DNA of 64,000 nucleotides. Origin: Paulinella micropora (taxonomy: Eukaryota; Cercozoa; Imbricatea; Euglyphida; Paulinellidae). Within the stretch, counting starts at the first letter, position 1. Each line of letters starts with the position of its first letter. The notes beneath the pieces were generated by a model. It made no database searches and was not told where the DNA came from. It saw nothing but the letters and a program-made list of their open reading frames with translations. A program made the position numbers and the translations under genes. Shown in pieces: positions 1-9,948 of the stretch. The stretch spans positions 42,501 through 106,500 of the forward strand of contig WBZZ01006779.1 in the NCBI GenBank assembly GCA_019918135.1. Direction: 5' to 3'.

Positions 1-2
1 TG

Positions 3-638
3 CACGGACGGGGGCAGGGTGTGCGACGAAGGCCCGCGCCGACCGCCGTTGCTAACCTACCAGCACCGCCGCAAAAGCCTGCTAAGAAGCAACAAAAACC
101 TAAGAAAAGAAAAGAGCCAGCGCAGAACCATGCCCTGCAGCGTGTGCAAAGGGGTTTAGAACTACTGGTCGCGGACCCCTCCAACCGCCTGTTTGAAAAG
201 TCAAGAAATCTAATTATTTATTCCGGCGAGGCCCAGAGCCCTGCCAGTGATTTTGTGTCTAGTCGTCTTAGACAATTAATGCCGGGTGGTCAATGCCGAG
301 AGCTTAAAGAGCTGGCCGGGGGGGTATTGCGCAGGCCTGAACTTGGTTTGCGCAATACCTACATACTGCACGTAACAACGGCAAATGACCTTGCAAAGAC
401 TCTTGATGTAATACTACCGCCAGGCAATACAAAGCAGGAGAGCAGCCTGTGCGGCTTGGTGTTGGTTGGTCTGTCCAAACGTTTAATTCAACACCTCTCG
501 GTCGAGCTTCCTGCAAGCAGAAACAGGGCATATTACGAGCACACACTCGCGTGGTATACCGATTCCCAAAACGGGTTCTGTGGCCAGACCCATGTCCTTA
601 AACAAGCGATTAAACGCTTTCTAGCGACCGAAAGCTAG
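3..638 (+). CDS. Unrecognised basic protein, 5' end outside window
   Basis: The frame is open from the first bases of the window, so the true start is probably upstream; the first in-window start-like codon is a GTG at 21. The visible N-terminal 35 residues are a Pro/Ala/Lys-rich linker (PPQKPAKKQQKPKKRKEP) that resembles a nuclear localisation or nucleic-acid-binding tail. It is followed by a globular, mixed alpha/beta-looking part of about 170 residues ending in FLATES. No catalytic motif or family signature was recognised. It is the only gene seen before the convergent small gene at 724-1092. Coding is likely because of the length, the lack of low complexity after residue 40 and normal composition; the function is unknown. 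Confidence 0.6.
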   Translation, partial: HGRGQGVRRRPAPTAVANLPAPPQKPAKKQQKPKKRKEPAQNHALQRVQRGLELLVADPSNRLFEKSRNLIIYSGEAQSPASDFVSSRLRQLMPGGQCRELKELAGGVLRRPELGLRNTYILHVTTANDLAKTLDVILPPGNTKQESSLCGLVLVGLSKRLIQHLSVELPASRNRAYYEHTLAWYTDSQNGFCGQTHVLKQAIKRFLATES

Positions 639-712
639 GTTTTCACACTGATCTTCCCATTTTGTTTTAATCATATTAACTAAAAAAATTTACTTGGTGT
701 TTTTTCTTTTCT

Positions 713-718
713 TTTATT
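713..718 (-). terminator. AATAAA polyadenylation signal for the 724-1092 gene
   Basis: TTTATT on the plus strand reads AATAAA on the minus strand and starts just after the stop codon of the minus-strand gene. This is a eukaryote-type 3' processing signal; the position fits but function is inferred. Confidence 0.5.
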
Positions 719-723
719 CGACG

Positions 724-1092
724 TCAGGCGTCTTCGGCTGTAGGGTCGCGGCCTTTTCTTTCTGGGACAGCTGCGCGGCTTCTACTTTTTGGACGGGTTC
801 TGGGGGGGGGCTGCGCGGCTTCGGCTTCCACCACCGGCGTATTGTCGCGGTTGTCGGCACTGGAGGGGGAGGGGGCTGGCTCCCCCGTGACCTGTGCCTC
901 CTTGTTCTCGTGACTCGTCTGCTCCTTCTTCTTTGTAGGGGTCCCTCCCGCGATCTGTGCCTCCGTCGTGGGGGTTTCAGTCTTTGTGACGGGTTCCTCT
1001 GCTTGTTCCGTGGCTGGCGCCGTTTTGATTTTCTTTGCAGCAGGTGCCTCTGCTAGGTCGTCGTCATGAGGAGGGCGCTCGTGCTGGGGCAT
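724..1092 (-). CDS. Small charged, disordered protein (122 aa)
   Basis: The start chosen is the ATG at 1092 (MPQHERPPHDDDLAEAP); an upstream extension of the frame runs only through poly-G and pyrimidine spacer and is not credible. The protein is rich in Glu, Thr, Pro, Ala and Lys, has a probable nuclear localisation signal (AAKKIK, about residues 18-23) and a basic Arg/Lys tail (RTRPKSRSRAAVPERKGRD). It has no Cys and no predicted fold. Such proteins are often nuclear or DNA-packaging accessories, but nothing here proves that. Being a low-complexity ORF, it could be spurious; the sensible start and the AATAAA after the stop favour a gene. Confidence 0.45.
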   Translation of the reverse strand: MPQHERPPHDDDLAEAPAAKKIKTAPATEQAEEPVTKTETPTTEAQIAGGTPTKKKEQTSHENKEAQVTGEPAPSPSSADNRDNTPVVEAEAAQPPPRTRPKSRSRAAVPERKGRDPTAEDA

Positions 1093-1390
1093 TGTTTGGT
1101 AGCTGCGTATTAACAAGTCAAGTCGAGTGGGCGAGGATAAAAGTACACTAAAAAAACACGCACTGTTCCTTTTTTCTTTTTGTTGGCATAGAGTGTGGGG
1201 GGGGGGGGGGATGCTCCCCCCCCCCCCCCCCCCGGACATTGTCCGGGGGAAGGGAAAAGAGACGCTGGCGTAAGAGGGAGGAGAGGAGAGAAAGGGGGGG
1301 GAGCGCTCCCCCCCCCCCCCTTTTCTTTGTCATATCTTATGTCTTGGACCCAAGACATGTAAACACGTATTTAAACAAAACACAGCTCGC
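1093..1390. other. Intergenic region with homopolymer hairpins and a 20-bp palindrome
   Basis: A run of 14 G (1197-1210) is separated by five bases from a run of about 18 C (1216-1233), and CCCCCGGAC-ATT-GTCCGGGGG (1229-1249) is a perfect inverted repeat. Another G run and C run flank GAGCGCTC near 1302. At 1339-1358 lies a perfect 9+2+9 palindrome, ATGTCTTGG/CCAAGACAT, 33 bp before the next ATG. A weak TATA-like TATTTAAA follows at about 1368. Together these are probably the divergent promoters of the genes at 724-1092 and 1391-3889. Confidence 0.5.
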
Positions 1391-3889
1391 ATGTTCGACG
1401 CTGACGACGATGGGGGCGATGCTCTGCCTTTGTTACGTGATGTTGTCTCCAAAGTGAAATTTTTCGAAACAGGCGAAGACATAGCCCTGAATTTGCTCAA
1501 GTCACTAGAAAGGTTACACCTACTGTCGGCCAGCGAAAACTGCGGCGCTTTGGTTTCTCTTGCCAGCCTGGGCTGTACAGCAACAACAACCACTGACGAA
1601 TGCCAATGTTGGTCCTGCCGCTTGTTAGCCAAGTACCCTTGCAGGCTTGCAGAGCCATGCGATTGCGCAGTATGCACACGAGCCTTGCAGTTAGGGATAG
1701 TAATGGAGAAGCCCAGGCGAAAGGATTGTTGGTCTGGGCTGCCATCCTGTGGCTGCTATCGCTGCCTGACCTCCAAAATATGGGGAGACCCGGGCTGTGC
1801 GGCGCTGAACTCCTTTTCGGCGCGTGGCAATCATACTGTTGCGATTTCTCGAAGAAGGCTGCACCTCTACGTAGTGCCAGCCGCAGACGTCTCGGCAGAA
1901 GAGAATATGGCTAGGGTCTCCTTTGGTACATGCCCACGCCCCTCCCATGCTTCCCTGAGACCCCACCTGGGCCTTTGGCAGCCCCCCGGCCAGTGGAGAG
2001 AAGAGGGGTGGGACTACGCTGCCATTGGTCTGGATTTGGGCTCTTGGAACGTTGCCAGTTTATGGCGCCGGGCCGGGTGGGGAAGGCTGTGTGCTACGGA
2101 TCCCGCCTCACGCAATCGATTGCTTCCCTTGTTGCGCGGGCTTGGGTGCGAGGACTTTTGGGAATGGGCGGCCGGTGAGTTGCAGGGTCCGCCCGCTGAT
2201 CGTCGGGTTCGCATAAAGGCCCTCCTATCGTGTCCAATAGCCACGGACTGCAATTGCACATTGTGCTTGCGGTATTGGTACAAAGGTGCCGTGATTATGT
2301 CCGTGGGAGACGATGGACAAGTCGGAGGGTGGAAGTTCGAGGAATTCCGCGCAGTGGTTGTGGCAAATCAGAGCAGGCTATTGCGCAAACATTTCTGCCG
2401 CAGCGCTTGGTGGTCTTTGCCAGTACGAGACAAAAATAATCTGATTCTTGCGGAGCTTCGCCCGGTGGAACATTGGCGTTATTTGGGCTACTATGAAACG
2501 AAAAGGCGCCTCGAGCAGCTACGGGAGCTAGCTAAACAGACCCCCGAGGAAATCGATATTGCAACTATTTCCGAAAGTCTAGGCGGGGCTCCCTTGCTGG
2601 GCTTTAAATTTGCGCAAACGAATACGAGAGGCTCTCGGGAGCTCATCCAGCTGTACCGCCTCGTGTGGTGTGGCTTGCACAGGGATCTACTACACGGGGC
2701 TATACGTTCGGACGGGCGTCTAGCCTACCCGGCGCCGGAGGCCATTCAGGTGGAGTATTTGGACGCGCACGCTCTCTGGGAGTCACGGTTGCAGAGCGCT
2801 AGGTTTACGTCAGATATAGTACGGCAGATGATAACACACGCTTACAGAACATGTACACCCAATAACACACTAGAGACAAAGGCTGCCGTTGCGACACTGG
2901 GAGGAAAAGAGAGGTTTTATACCGGGTACTTGTTTGCATTGATCCTGTACCAAATCAATCCGATTGGAACTATGCTGAGAGGAGGAAAAGCTTCTTCCTC
3001 TTCTTCCTCTTCTTCCTCTTCTTCTGCTTCCTCTTCCTCTTCCTCTTCTTCCTCTTCCTCTTCCTCTTCTTCTTCTTCTTCTTTTTCTTCTTTTGCATTG
3101 CTGCAAAGGCTCGCTGCCCAAAGTTACAAGATTCCTACGACAAGCTCTGTCTTGGAGAATATGCGTGCCCAGCCAGAGGAATTTGCCAACGCTGACACGT
3201 TCACCTTCCTGCTTAGAATGATTGCAGCAATCGTCCCTGGAAAAAAAGCTAAGGCCATTGATTGTCTGGCCATGCAAGCCCTTTGCCACGAAGAAGCAGT
3301 GGGCGGATGGAGAAGCCAAGCTACACTACAAATCCAAAAGGAAATTCCAGCACATCAGAATTCGGGGATTTTTTTGTCTGGAATCAGCAATGGGTTTGGG
3401 GGGGGCATTTTGGAGCGTACCGGAAGAGAAATGGATACTGGAACACATTGGGGCACCATGATCTTGGCGGTTGGACAGAAGAAAGCCACTATGTTAGTTA
3501 TAAACACTCTGCGGGAATCTTCCGGGATCAGTCAAACATTGGTAGACGCTGCCAACCGTGCAAGAAACAGTCTGCAGGAGGTACTGACGCTGGGCCAGGG
3601 CGGAGGAGTTGAAATCCAGCTGAGGTTTATCCATTGCTGTGAACAGCGCCAAGGTTGGGAATGCGCCTACCAGTCCTCTGCTATCGCTGCATATCTCCTG
3701 CTAGAACCTCAGCGAGTACATTTCAACTTGGCTCTCGATCCGCAGGCAAAGCTGGATACGATCGCAGCACGGTTAACAAAACAAATTGGCAACGCAAACA
3801 TTGGGCCCGATTTCCGTGCCTACATACTTGCGTCCCTGCTGAAACAGGGACAGGAGAAGCGAAGAAGTGCAGACCCAATAACACGCTAG
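1391..3889 (+). CDS. Ulp1/C48-like cysteine protease with CxCxxC motifs (832 aa)
   Basis: The C-terminal quarter carries the order expected of Ulp1/adenain-type thiol proteases: H686 in GTHWGTMIL, an Asn at 705 (usually Asp) in LVINTLRE, Q752 and C758 in QRQGWECAYQSS. The spacings (19 residues H to N, exactly 6 from Q to C) match the family, so deSUMOylase-like or viral maturation protease activity is plausible. The N-terminal 300 residues hold four CxCxxC knuckles (CQCWSC, CDCAVC, CGCYRC, CNCTLC) that may bind zinc. A Ser tract of about 40 residues (near 536-572), encoded by an imperfect TCT/TCC microsatellite, links the halves. Starts at ATG 1391; a TATA-like TATTTAAA lies just upstream. 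The Asp-to-Asn change is unusual but known in some relatives. The protease call is by motif only. Confidence 0.6.
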   Translation: MFDADDDGGDALPLLRDVVSKVKFFETGEDIALNLLKSLERLHLLSASENCGALVSLASLGCTATTTTDECQCWSCRLLAKYPCRLAEPCDCAVCTRALQLGIVMEKPRRKDCWSGLPSCGCYRCLTSKIWGDPGCAALNSFSARGNHTVAISRRRLHLYVVPAADVSAEENMARVSFGTCPRPSHASLRPHLGLWQPPGQWREEGWDYAAIGLDLGSWNVASLWRRAGWGRLCATDPASRNRLLPLLRGLGCEDFWEWAAGELQGPPADRRVRIKALLSCPIATDCNCTLCLRYWYKGAVIMSVGDDGQVGGWKFEEFRAVVVANQSRLLRKHFCRSAWWSLPVRDKNNLILAELRPVEHWRYLGYYETKRRLEQLRELAKQTPEEIDIATISESLGGAPLLGFKFAQTNTRGSRELIQLYRLVWCGLHRDLLHGAIRSDGRLAYPAPEAIQVEYLDAHALWESRLQSARFTSDIVRQMITHAYRTCTPNNTLETKAAVATLGGKERFYTGYLFALILYQINPIGTMLRGGKASSSSSSSSSSSASSSSSSSSSSSSSSSSSSFSSFALLQRLAAQSYKIPTTSSVLENMRAQPEEFANADTFTFLLRMIAAIVPGKKAKAIDCLAMQALCHEEAVGGWRSQATLQIQKEIPAHQNSGIFLSGISNGFGGGILERTGREMDTGTHWGTMILAVGQKKATMLVINTLRESSGISQTLVDAANRARNSLQEVLTLGQGGGVEIQLRFIHCCEQRQGWECAYQSSAIAAYLLLEPQRVHFNLALDPQAKLDTIAARLTKQIGNANIGPDFRAYILASLLKQGQEKRRSADPITR
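2991..3092 (+). repeat. TCT/TCC microsatellite encoding poly-Ser
   Basis: Imperfect trinucleotide and hexanucleotide pyrimidine repeat inside the protease gene, read as Ser with a single Ala and one Phe. It stays in frame, so length changes of three would be tolerated. Confidence 0.85.
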
Positions 3890-4123
3890 GAACGGAAAGA
3901 TGGGGGGGGGGGGGGGGGAGGGGAGAAGGAAAGGTACAAAAAGGAACAAGAGGGCAAGGAAGAAAGCAAGGAAGAAGGGGAGGAAGAAGGAGGAGAGGTA
4001 GTGAGCTATAAACGTCAAAGTTGCCTTAATAAAAACTAACAAGCCAGAAAAGACGAACCAAACTAAAGAAGAAGCAGCACGCAAAAAAGAAAAACGGGGT
4101 ACAAAGTAGGGGGCGTGGATTTA
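3890..4123. promoter_or_regulatory. Intergenic region with AATAAA and a duplicated regulatory block
   Basis: After a poly-G run (about 3902-3918) and a purine tract, 4013-4036 holds CTATAAACGTCAAAG followed by CTTAATAAAAA. The same block, with small changes, recurs at about 6435-6468 before the paralogous gene, so it was duplicated with the gene. It could serve as TATA box for the downstream gene, as the AATAAA signal of the upstream gene, or both. Confidence 0.5.
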
Positions 4124-6330
4124 ATGCAGTGGTGCTGAACCCTGCTCACTATTGTCGCAGGCCTGGCAGATCAGCTCGGGGGGCGCCGCGGGCTGCTGTC
4201 CACGCCCAAGCTTCTGCCACGGTCGGGGCCAGCTGTGCGAGCGCGGGCGCTGGCCGACCGCGCTCGCGGACGGCGCCGCACAGAGCTGGCTGGCGGAGCG
4301 GCCGTACGCCGTGTGCCTGTGCGACGAGGGTTTTATGGGCGAGCGCTGCGAGGAGCCAGTGCCGTCCGACGCCAGCTGCCACTTGTCGGCCCGCACGCGC
4401 GCGCTCAGCGCCAACGCGCCCTGGAGCGTACCGTCCCGCAGCCCCAGCCGCACACCCTCGCGTTCACTCTCACGTTCAATTACTTCCAGCCGCTCGCCCA
4501 CCATCTCGATCTCGCCGACGACCTCTCCCTCTTTGTCGATCTCTCCTTCCTTGTCGGCCTCTCCCCTCTTCGTCGGCCTCTCCCCCCAATTCCCTCCGGC
4601 TCTTCCGAGACCAAAGTTCTGGGCTGTGTCTGTGCACGCAGACGAACACCTGGCAGTTGTGTCCTACCAACCAAACAGGATTCCTCCGCTGCGCGGCGGG
4701 GTGGAGCGGCGGCCGTCTCTTGCGTTACGCGGACCCTGCTAATCCCCTAACCTACCTACGCGAGAACGCACAAACCGACGGAACTACCCGGTTTATGGCG
4801 GGGGTGGGTCTTGTGCGACTCTGTTCATCGGAGTCTGGCAGCGTAAACACTGCATTACTGTGGCGTTCTTCGCTTGATAATAATTTATGGGAGTTTGACG
4901 GATCTTTTCTAAGCCAGAAGTATACCTGCGCCTACAAACCTTCAACTGTATGGTTCGTCTATACAGATCTTCGAGTTTGGTGCATTAAGCGTCCCTCGCT
5001 CTTAGGCGATGTTGTCTTATCGGGGTGGAAGACTCAGTCGCCCGGTTGCGTCAACCTCCAGTTGCTACAGAATAGCGAGCTCGACAGAATCAGTGCCTCG
5101 AACAGCGCCTCGCGCACACCCTTGCCTTTGACCTCGCCCACGCCGCTGGCCTACGAGACGCGCTACGGGCCCGTCTACCTGGTGGTTTCGGTTTTTGTGA
5201 CCAGCTTGCAACAGGACCAAGAAGAACTGTGGTGGCTCAGGGCGCAGGGGCGGGACTACTACGCTCACGGTAGTTCAGAGTACCGCCGGCCTGGACCCAC
5301 GTGCCACCGCCGCCGGCCTGGCGGACGTGGCCATGCTGGCTACCCTGGAGCCGCACGCAGATCGCGTCCGCTACTCGGTTACGTTCTACAACGAAACTAC
5401 GCCCTACCAATAGCAAAACGTGCCCGTGGCGGGCGGCGGCTGGCAGTTCGAATCCTACCGGCTCGGACTGGAGCCCCCCTGGTTCCGTCAAGTGGTTCAC
5501 GTTGCGTCGGGTGTCATTCCCGCAGCCGCGCTGGGTGCAGCCCGGCTATGTTGGGCCCCTGTACAATCTAGTGGCGCCGGACAATTTGCTGTGCATAGCA
5601 GCCAGCAGCGCCGCCACCATTCTGAGCTTGCAGAGCTGCGGCAACGACGGGACGGAACTGTACGTGCTGACGCGGTACGCCAGCGCCACCCCGACTCGGA
5701 CGCCCAGCCCAAGCCAGACACCCCACGCGCAGCGCCACGCGTACGTCGTCTCGGACGCCCAGCCAAACCCCCACGCGCACTCAGACTCTGTCACTTAGCC
5801 CGACGCCGACACGCAGTCCTGGCTGCAAAAAGTATGAGCTGGTAATAGGCCCGTGCTACGGCAGCTGTAGCTACAATCCCAGAGTCTACACCACGCTAAA
5901 TTCATTAACTTGGTGCCCTCCCGTCGTCGACGCCAGCAACATACCGCCTGTCGGCGCTGCTACGTATGGCAACACCTTTGACATAACTCTTGCCACGCCT
6001 TACAAAGTGCTTATCAAGCGAACGGACAACCCGGGCGCCAGCTGGGGTATGGATTTGAGGTTTAATTGCGAGGGGCCCTGTAACATGTGCAATGCACTTG
6101 TTCAGGCAGGCTCGTGCTCGACCAGCTGTAATGCCAAGATAATCACGATGCCTAAAGAAATATACTGGTGCCCTAAAAAAGTCGACAAAAACAATTGGGT
6201 GACGACTGACACCTCGGACAGCGTATTTGAGGTCTGGTATTCGAGTACAAGAGTTTACGTTAGGCGCATAGACAACTTTGGCGCTACCTGGGGCATGAAT
6301 CTGCAGTTCTACTGCTACTGGCCTTGCTAA
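4124..6330 (+). pseudogene. Decayed paralogue of the Cys-rich surface protein at 6497-9948
   Basis: The first codons match the neighbour (MQWC) but codon 5 is TGA where the neighbour has TGG (4136-4138). About 1.1 kb of the N-terminal domain is missing, with the joint at a run of six G present at both ends of the deleted segment. Further frame changes lie near 4600, 5255-5300, 5480 and 5720, and TGG has become TAG at 5411-5413. The remaining parts align in order: a Cys-rich EGF/laminin-like part, a Ser/Pro/Arg linker, a middle domain and a Thr/Pro linker. The last 510 bp (5821-6330) are uninterrupted and encode two Cys-rich repeats of about 75 residues (each starting GSCS and ending in a Cys after a GMxLxFxC motif) that the neighbour lacks. 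Several independent lesions make sequencing error an unlikely full explanation. Confidence 0.75.
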
Positions 6331-6424
6331 AACCATTCCCCCCCCCCAATCCAACAAGAAAGAACACACTAGAGACAAAAGGAGAGGGGGAAGAACAGGA
6401 GAGCGAGAATGCGGGGGAGGTAGT

Positions 6425-6468
6425 TATATAGTGTAATATAGACGTCAAAGCTGGTCTTAATAAAAAAA
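6425..6468 (+). promoter_or_regulatory. Duplicated TATA / AATAAA block before the surface protein gene
   Basis: TTATATAGTGTAATATAGACGTCAAAG followed by CTTAATAAAA repeats the block at 4013-4036. It sits 30-70 bp before ATG 6497 and about 100 bp after the stop of the decayed copy, so it may act as promoter and as poly(A) signal. Confidence 0.45.
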
Positions 6469-6496
6469 ACGAACAGGCCAAAAAAGGCAGGATTTG

Positions 6497-9400
6497 ATGC
6501 AGTGGTGCTGGGCCCTGTGCGCAATTGTCGTAAGCCTGGCGGATCAGCTCGGGGGGCTCACGAGCAAGGTCTCCTGGCGCGTGAATCTCGACTTGACGAC
6601 GGGCTACAGCGGGTGGTCGCGGGAATTTGCCACGGTCCCGTTGGGCAGCAACAATTACTGCCGCGAATGGCTGCCCAACGCAGAGCCCCTAGATAACCTG
6701 CTGCGGGTTAGGCAGCTGGTGTGGTGTAGCTCCAACCCGCAGGTGCTGTACGGCGACGCGTGCCCCGTGCCCAGGTCCGACGTGGAGGCGTATTCCCTGC
6801 TCTGTTCGCCGCTGGACCTGCAACAGCTGCAGGCCGATCGACCGAACCCACTGGGCTGGAGGCTGGGGTCGGGGGGCCGAATCCGCCGGGACTCGGCCTG
6901 GGGCTGGCTCGCCAGCGACGTGGAGCTAGTCGCCAGGCGCTGGCTGACGCCCAACCTGACCCGCCTCGAAGAACTGTTCACAGCCCGCCTCGAAGAACTG
7001 TTCACAGCCCGCCCGGGCCAGGCGCTGGCGTTAGCTTCTTGGGGGATGGGTGCAGTGCTAGCCCAAAGCGGCAAGCAGAACTGGTTCGCGGTCGTGTGCG
7101 GCCTGGAGCCGTCGCCCCCCTCGTCGGCCGCGGGTTTGCCCGCATGGCGCTACTGCTGTCACAATTACAGCAACGTCAACGTGTCCACGCTCGCGGCGAC
7201 CCACACTGTTGAGTGCCTGGACGTACCGCCCAGGCTGCTCCTGAGTGGCAGCAGCGTCGAGTCCTCGGCCATCGTGCTGTGCAGCAACGCGCACGCACCG
7301 CAGCCCTGGCGCGTGAACTCCGTGCCCGACGCCTCGGCCGCCGGCAGGCTCTGCAGCGTGTACTGCCGCTGGCCGTGCCGCGGAGAGCTGCCGAACTACG
7401 CGGGCTGCGCCGGCGCGGGCGAGGGGGCGTGGACGGAGCCACGCACTGTGTGCCCGGACAGCGGCATGCTGCGGCTGCGCTCCTGCGACCGGAGCCTGCA
7501 CGACACGCGCTATTCCCCTTGCAGACCCTACGAGCTAGCGCTGGCGACGAGGCCCGCGGGCTCGTGCGCGCCCTGCGCCGGAGCAGAGTTCTGTGCGGCC
7601 GGACAACTGGGCTGCCAGTTCGACCGCTGCCGCTGCTGGCTGAACGAGGGGGGTGCCGCGGGCTGCTGCCCGCGCCACAGCTTTTGCCACGGCCGGGGCC
7701 AGCTGTGCGAGCGCGGGCGCTGGCCGACCGCGCTCGCGGGCGGCGCCGAACAGAGTTGGCTGGCGGAGCGGCCGTATGCTGTGTGCCTGTGCGACGAGGG
7801 CTTCATGGGCGAACGCTGCGAGGAGCCAGTGCCGTCCGACACCAGCTGCCACTTGTCGGCCCGCACGCGCGCGCTCAGCGCCGACGAGCCTTGGAGCCTG
7901 CCGTCCCGCAGCCCCAGCCGCACGCCCTCGCGTTCACTCTCACGCTCAATTACCCCCAGCCGCTCGCCAACCATCTCGATCTCGCCGACGCGATCGCCTA
8001 GGCAAACGCCGTCCACTTCCCCCCTTGGCCCCCTCCGGCTCTTTCGGGACATGAACTCTGGACTGTGTCTGTGCACGCAGACTAGCACCTGGGAGTTGTG
8101 CCCTACAAACCAAACTGGTTTTTGGCGCTGCGCGGCTGGGTGGAGCGGCGGCATTCTCTCGCGTTACGCGGACCCTACTAGTTCCTCCACATATCTAAGG
8201 TACAGCGCACAAACCTACGCGGCTAATCGGTCGGTATCAGGAAGAGTGCAGCGACTCTGCCCATCGGAGTCCGGCAGCGTAAACACTCCGTTAATGTGGG
8301 GCTCCTTTCGTAGTGACTTATGGGAACTTAGTGGATCTATTTTAATCCAAAAATATACTTGCACTTCCAAATTTGTATTATCATGGTTGGTCTTTACGAA
8401 GCTTTACGTTTGGTGCATTAAAGGCCCCTGGTTTGCAGGCGAGGCCGTTATGTCGGGGTGGCAGGATCAGACACCAATTTGCGCTAATTTCAACTTGCTA
8501 CAGGAAAGCCAGCTCGGCAGTCCCAGTGGCTCGAGCAGCGCATCGCGCTCACCCTTGCCTCTGTCTTCGCCCACGCCGCTGGCCTACGAGGCGCGCTACG
8601 GGCCCGTCTACCTGGTGGTCTCGGTTTTTGTGACCAACTTGCAACAGGACCAAGAAGAGTTGTGGTGGTTCCGGGCGCAGGGGCGGGGGACGACTACGCT
8701 CACGGTGTTCAGAGTACCGCGGGCCTGGACCCCCGCGCCACCGTCGCTGGCCTGACTGACCTGTCCATGCTGGCTACCCTGGCGCCGCACGCAGATCGCG
8801 TCCGCTACTCCATCACATTCTACAACGAGACCACGCCCTACCAGTGGCAGAGCGTGCCCGTAGTGGTGGACGGCAACCGCAGCGGCTGGCGCTTCGAATC
8901 CCACCCGCTCGGCCTGGAGCCCCCCGGCTCCGTGAAGTGGTTTACCTTGCGCCGGGTGTCAGCCCCGAGGCCGCGCTGGGTGCAGCCCGGCTATGCGGGG
9001 CCCCTGTACAATCTGGTGGCGCCGGACGATTTGCTGTGCGTGGCAGCCAGCAGCGCCAGCTCTTACCTAAGCCTGCAGAGCTGCGGCAAAGACGGGACGG
9101 AGCTGTACGTGCTGACGCGCTACGCCAGCGCCACCCCGACCCGGACCCCCACTTCGAGCCAGACGCCCACGCCCAGCGCCACGCGCACTATCACGCCTAC
9201 TTGGTCACCCGACGTGGACGAGTGTGTGCGCCGCACGCATCTATGTAACGTAGCTGCCATCTGCACCAACACGTACGGCAGTTACACTTGCGCGTGCCAA
9301 CCCGGCTACAGAGGAGACGGCCGCCGGTGCGAGAACATCAATGAGTGTATAGAAAAAGACATTTACGGGCATAGCGCTTGCTATGATCCGACACGCCGAT

Positions 9401-9948
9401 TCGACCCCAGCAAGACTTGCAATGACCTTTTCGGCGGCTTTTATTGCTCGGAGTGGACCAGGATGCGGACAGAGCGAGGCCAAGACTGCGTTTTTACTTA
9501 TGCCGACCGTCCCGCCTTCTACCATGCCAGCTCCAAGTGTGGCGCCTCTGATGGATGCGCCTATGCCTACAGGCAAGCCGCCGACGGCTCGTTTCTCCTC
9601 AAGGTTGGGGGTCTGTACTTGTACAGTAACTTCTACACTAATGGTAATGAGTGGGTGTTTGCCGCTACGGACACAAACACCTGGAAGGATGGAGCGGCGT
9701 TCGATGACAGGTTCAAATTTACGCTGGAATTATACGGTTCCTTGGCCTCTGGTGATTTCAACCAGAAATATCTCATAAGATTCAAGAACAAAAATCCTCA
9801 GGCTCCGGATCGCTGCCTGACATGGGTTAAATTTAGTCAAACTGACTGGGACTCGGGTCTGTTTGTTCGACCATGCAATGACTGTCCGTACCCCTACAAG
9901 GAAAGCACTGGCTGTCTCTTTTATTTTACCGAAAACATTTACCCGTAG
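6497..9948 (+). CDS. Secreted Cys-rich surface protein with EGF domain, one frameshift
   Basis: Starts at ATG 6497 with a signal peptide (MQWCWALCAIVVSLADQLGG). The order is: unique N-terminal domain; Cys-rich stretch with EGF/laminin-like spacing (CLCDEGFMGERCEE) near 7790; a Ser/Thr/Pro/Arg linker of TPSRSLS type; a middle domain repeated in the decayed copy; a second Thr/Pro linker; a calcium-binding EGF-like domain (DVDEC...NINEC, from 9211); and a C-terminal domain ending at 9948. The frame breaks in a run of five G at 8685-8689, where the decayed copy has three G. The first frame stops at 8755 and the second carries on with clear homology. A 24-bp tandem duplication (6962-7009) doubles LEELFTAR. 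Either a G-run sequencing error or real inactivation; adhesion or host-surface role is inferred. Confidence 0.65.
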
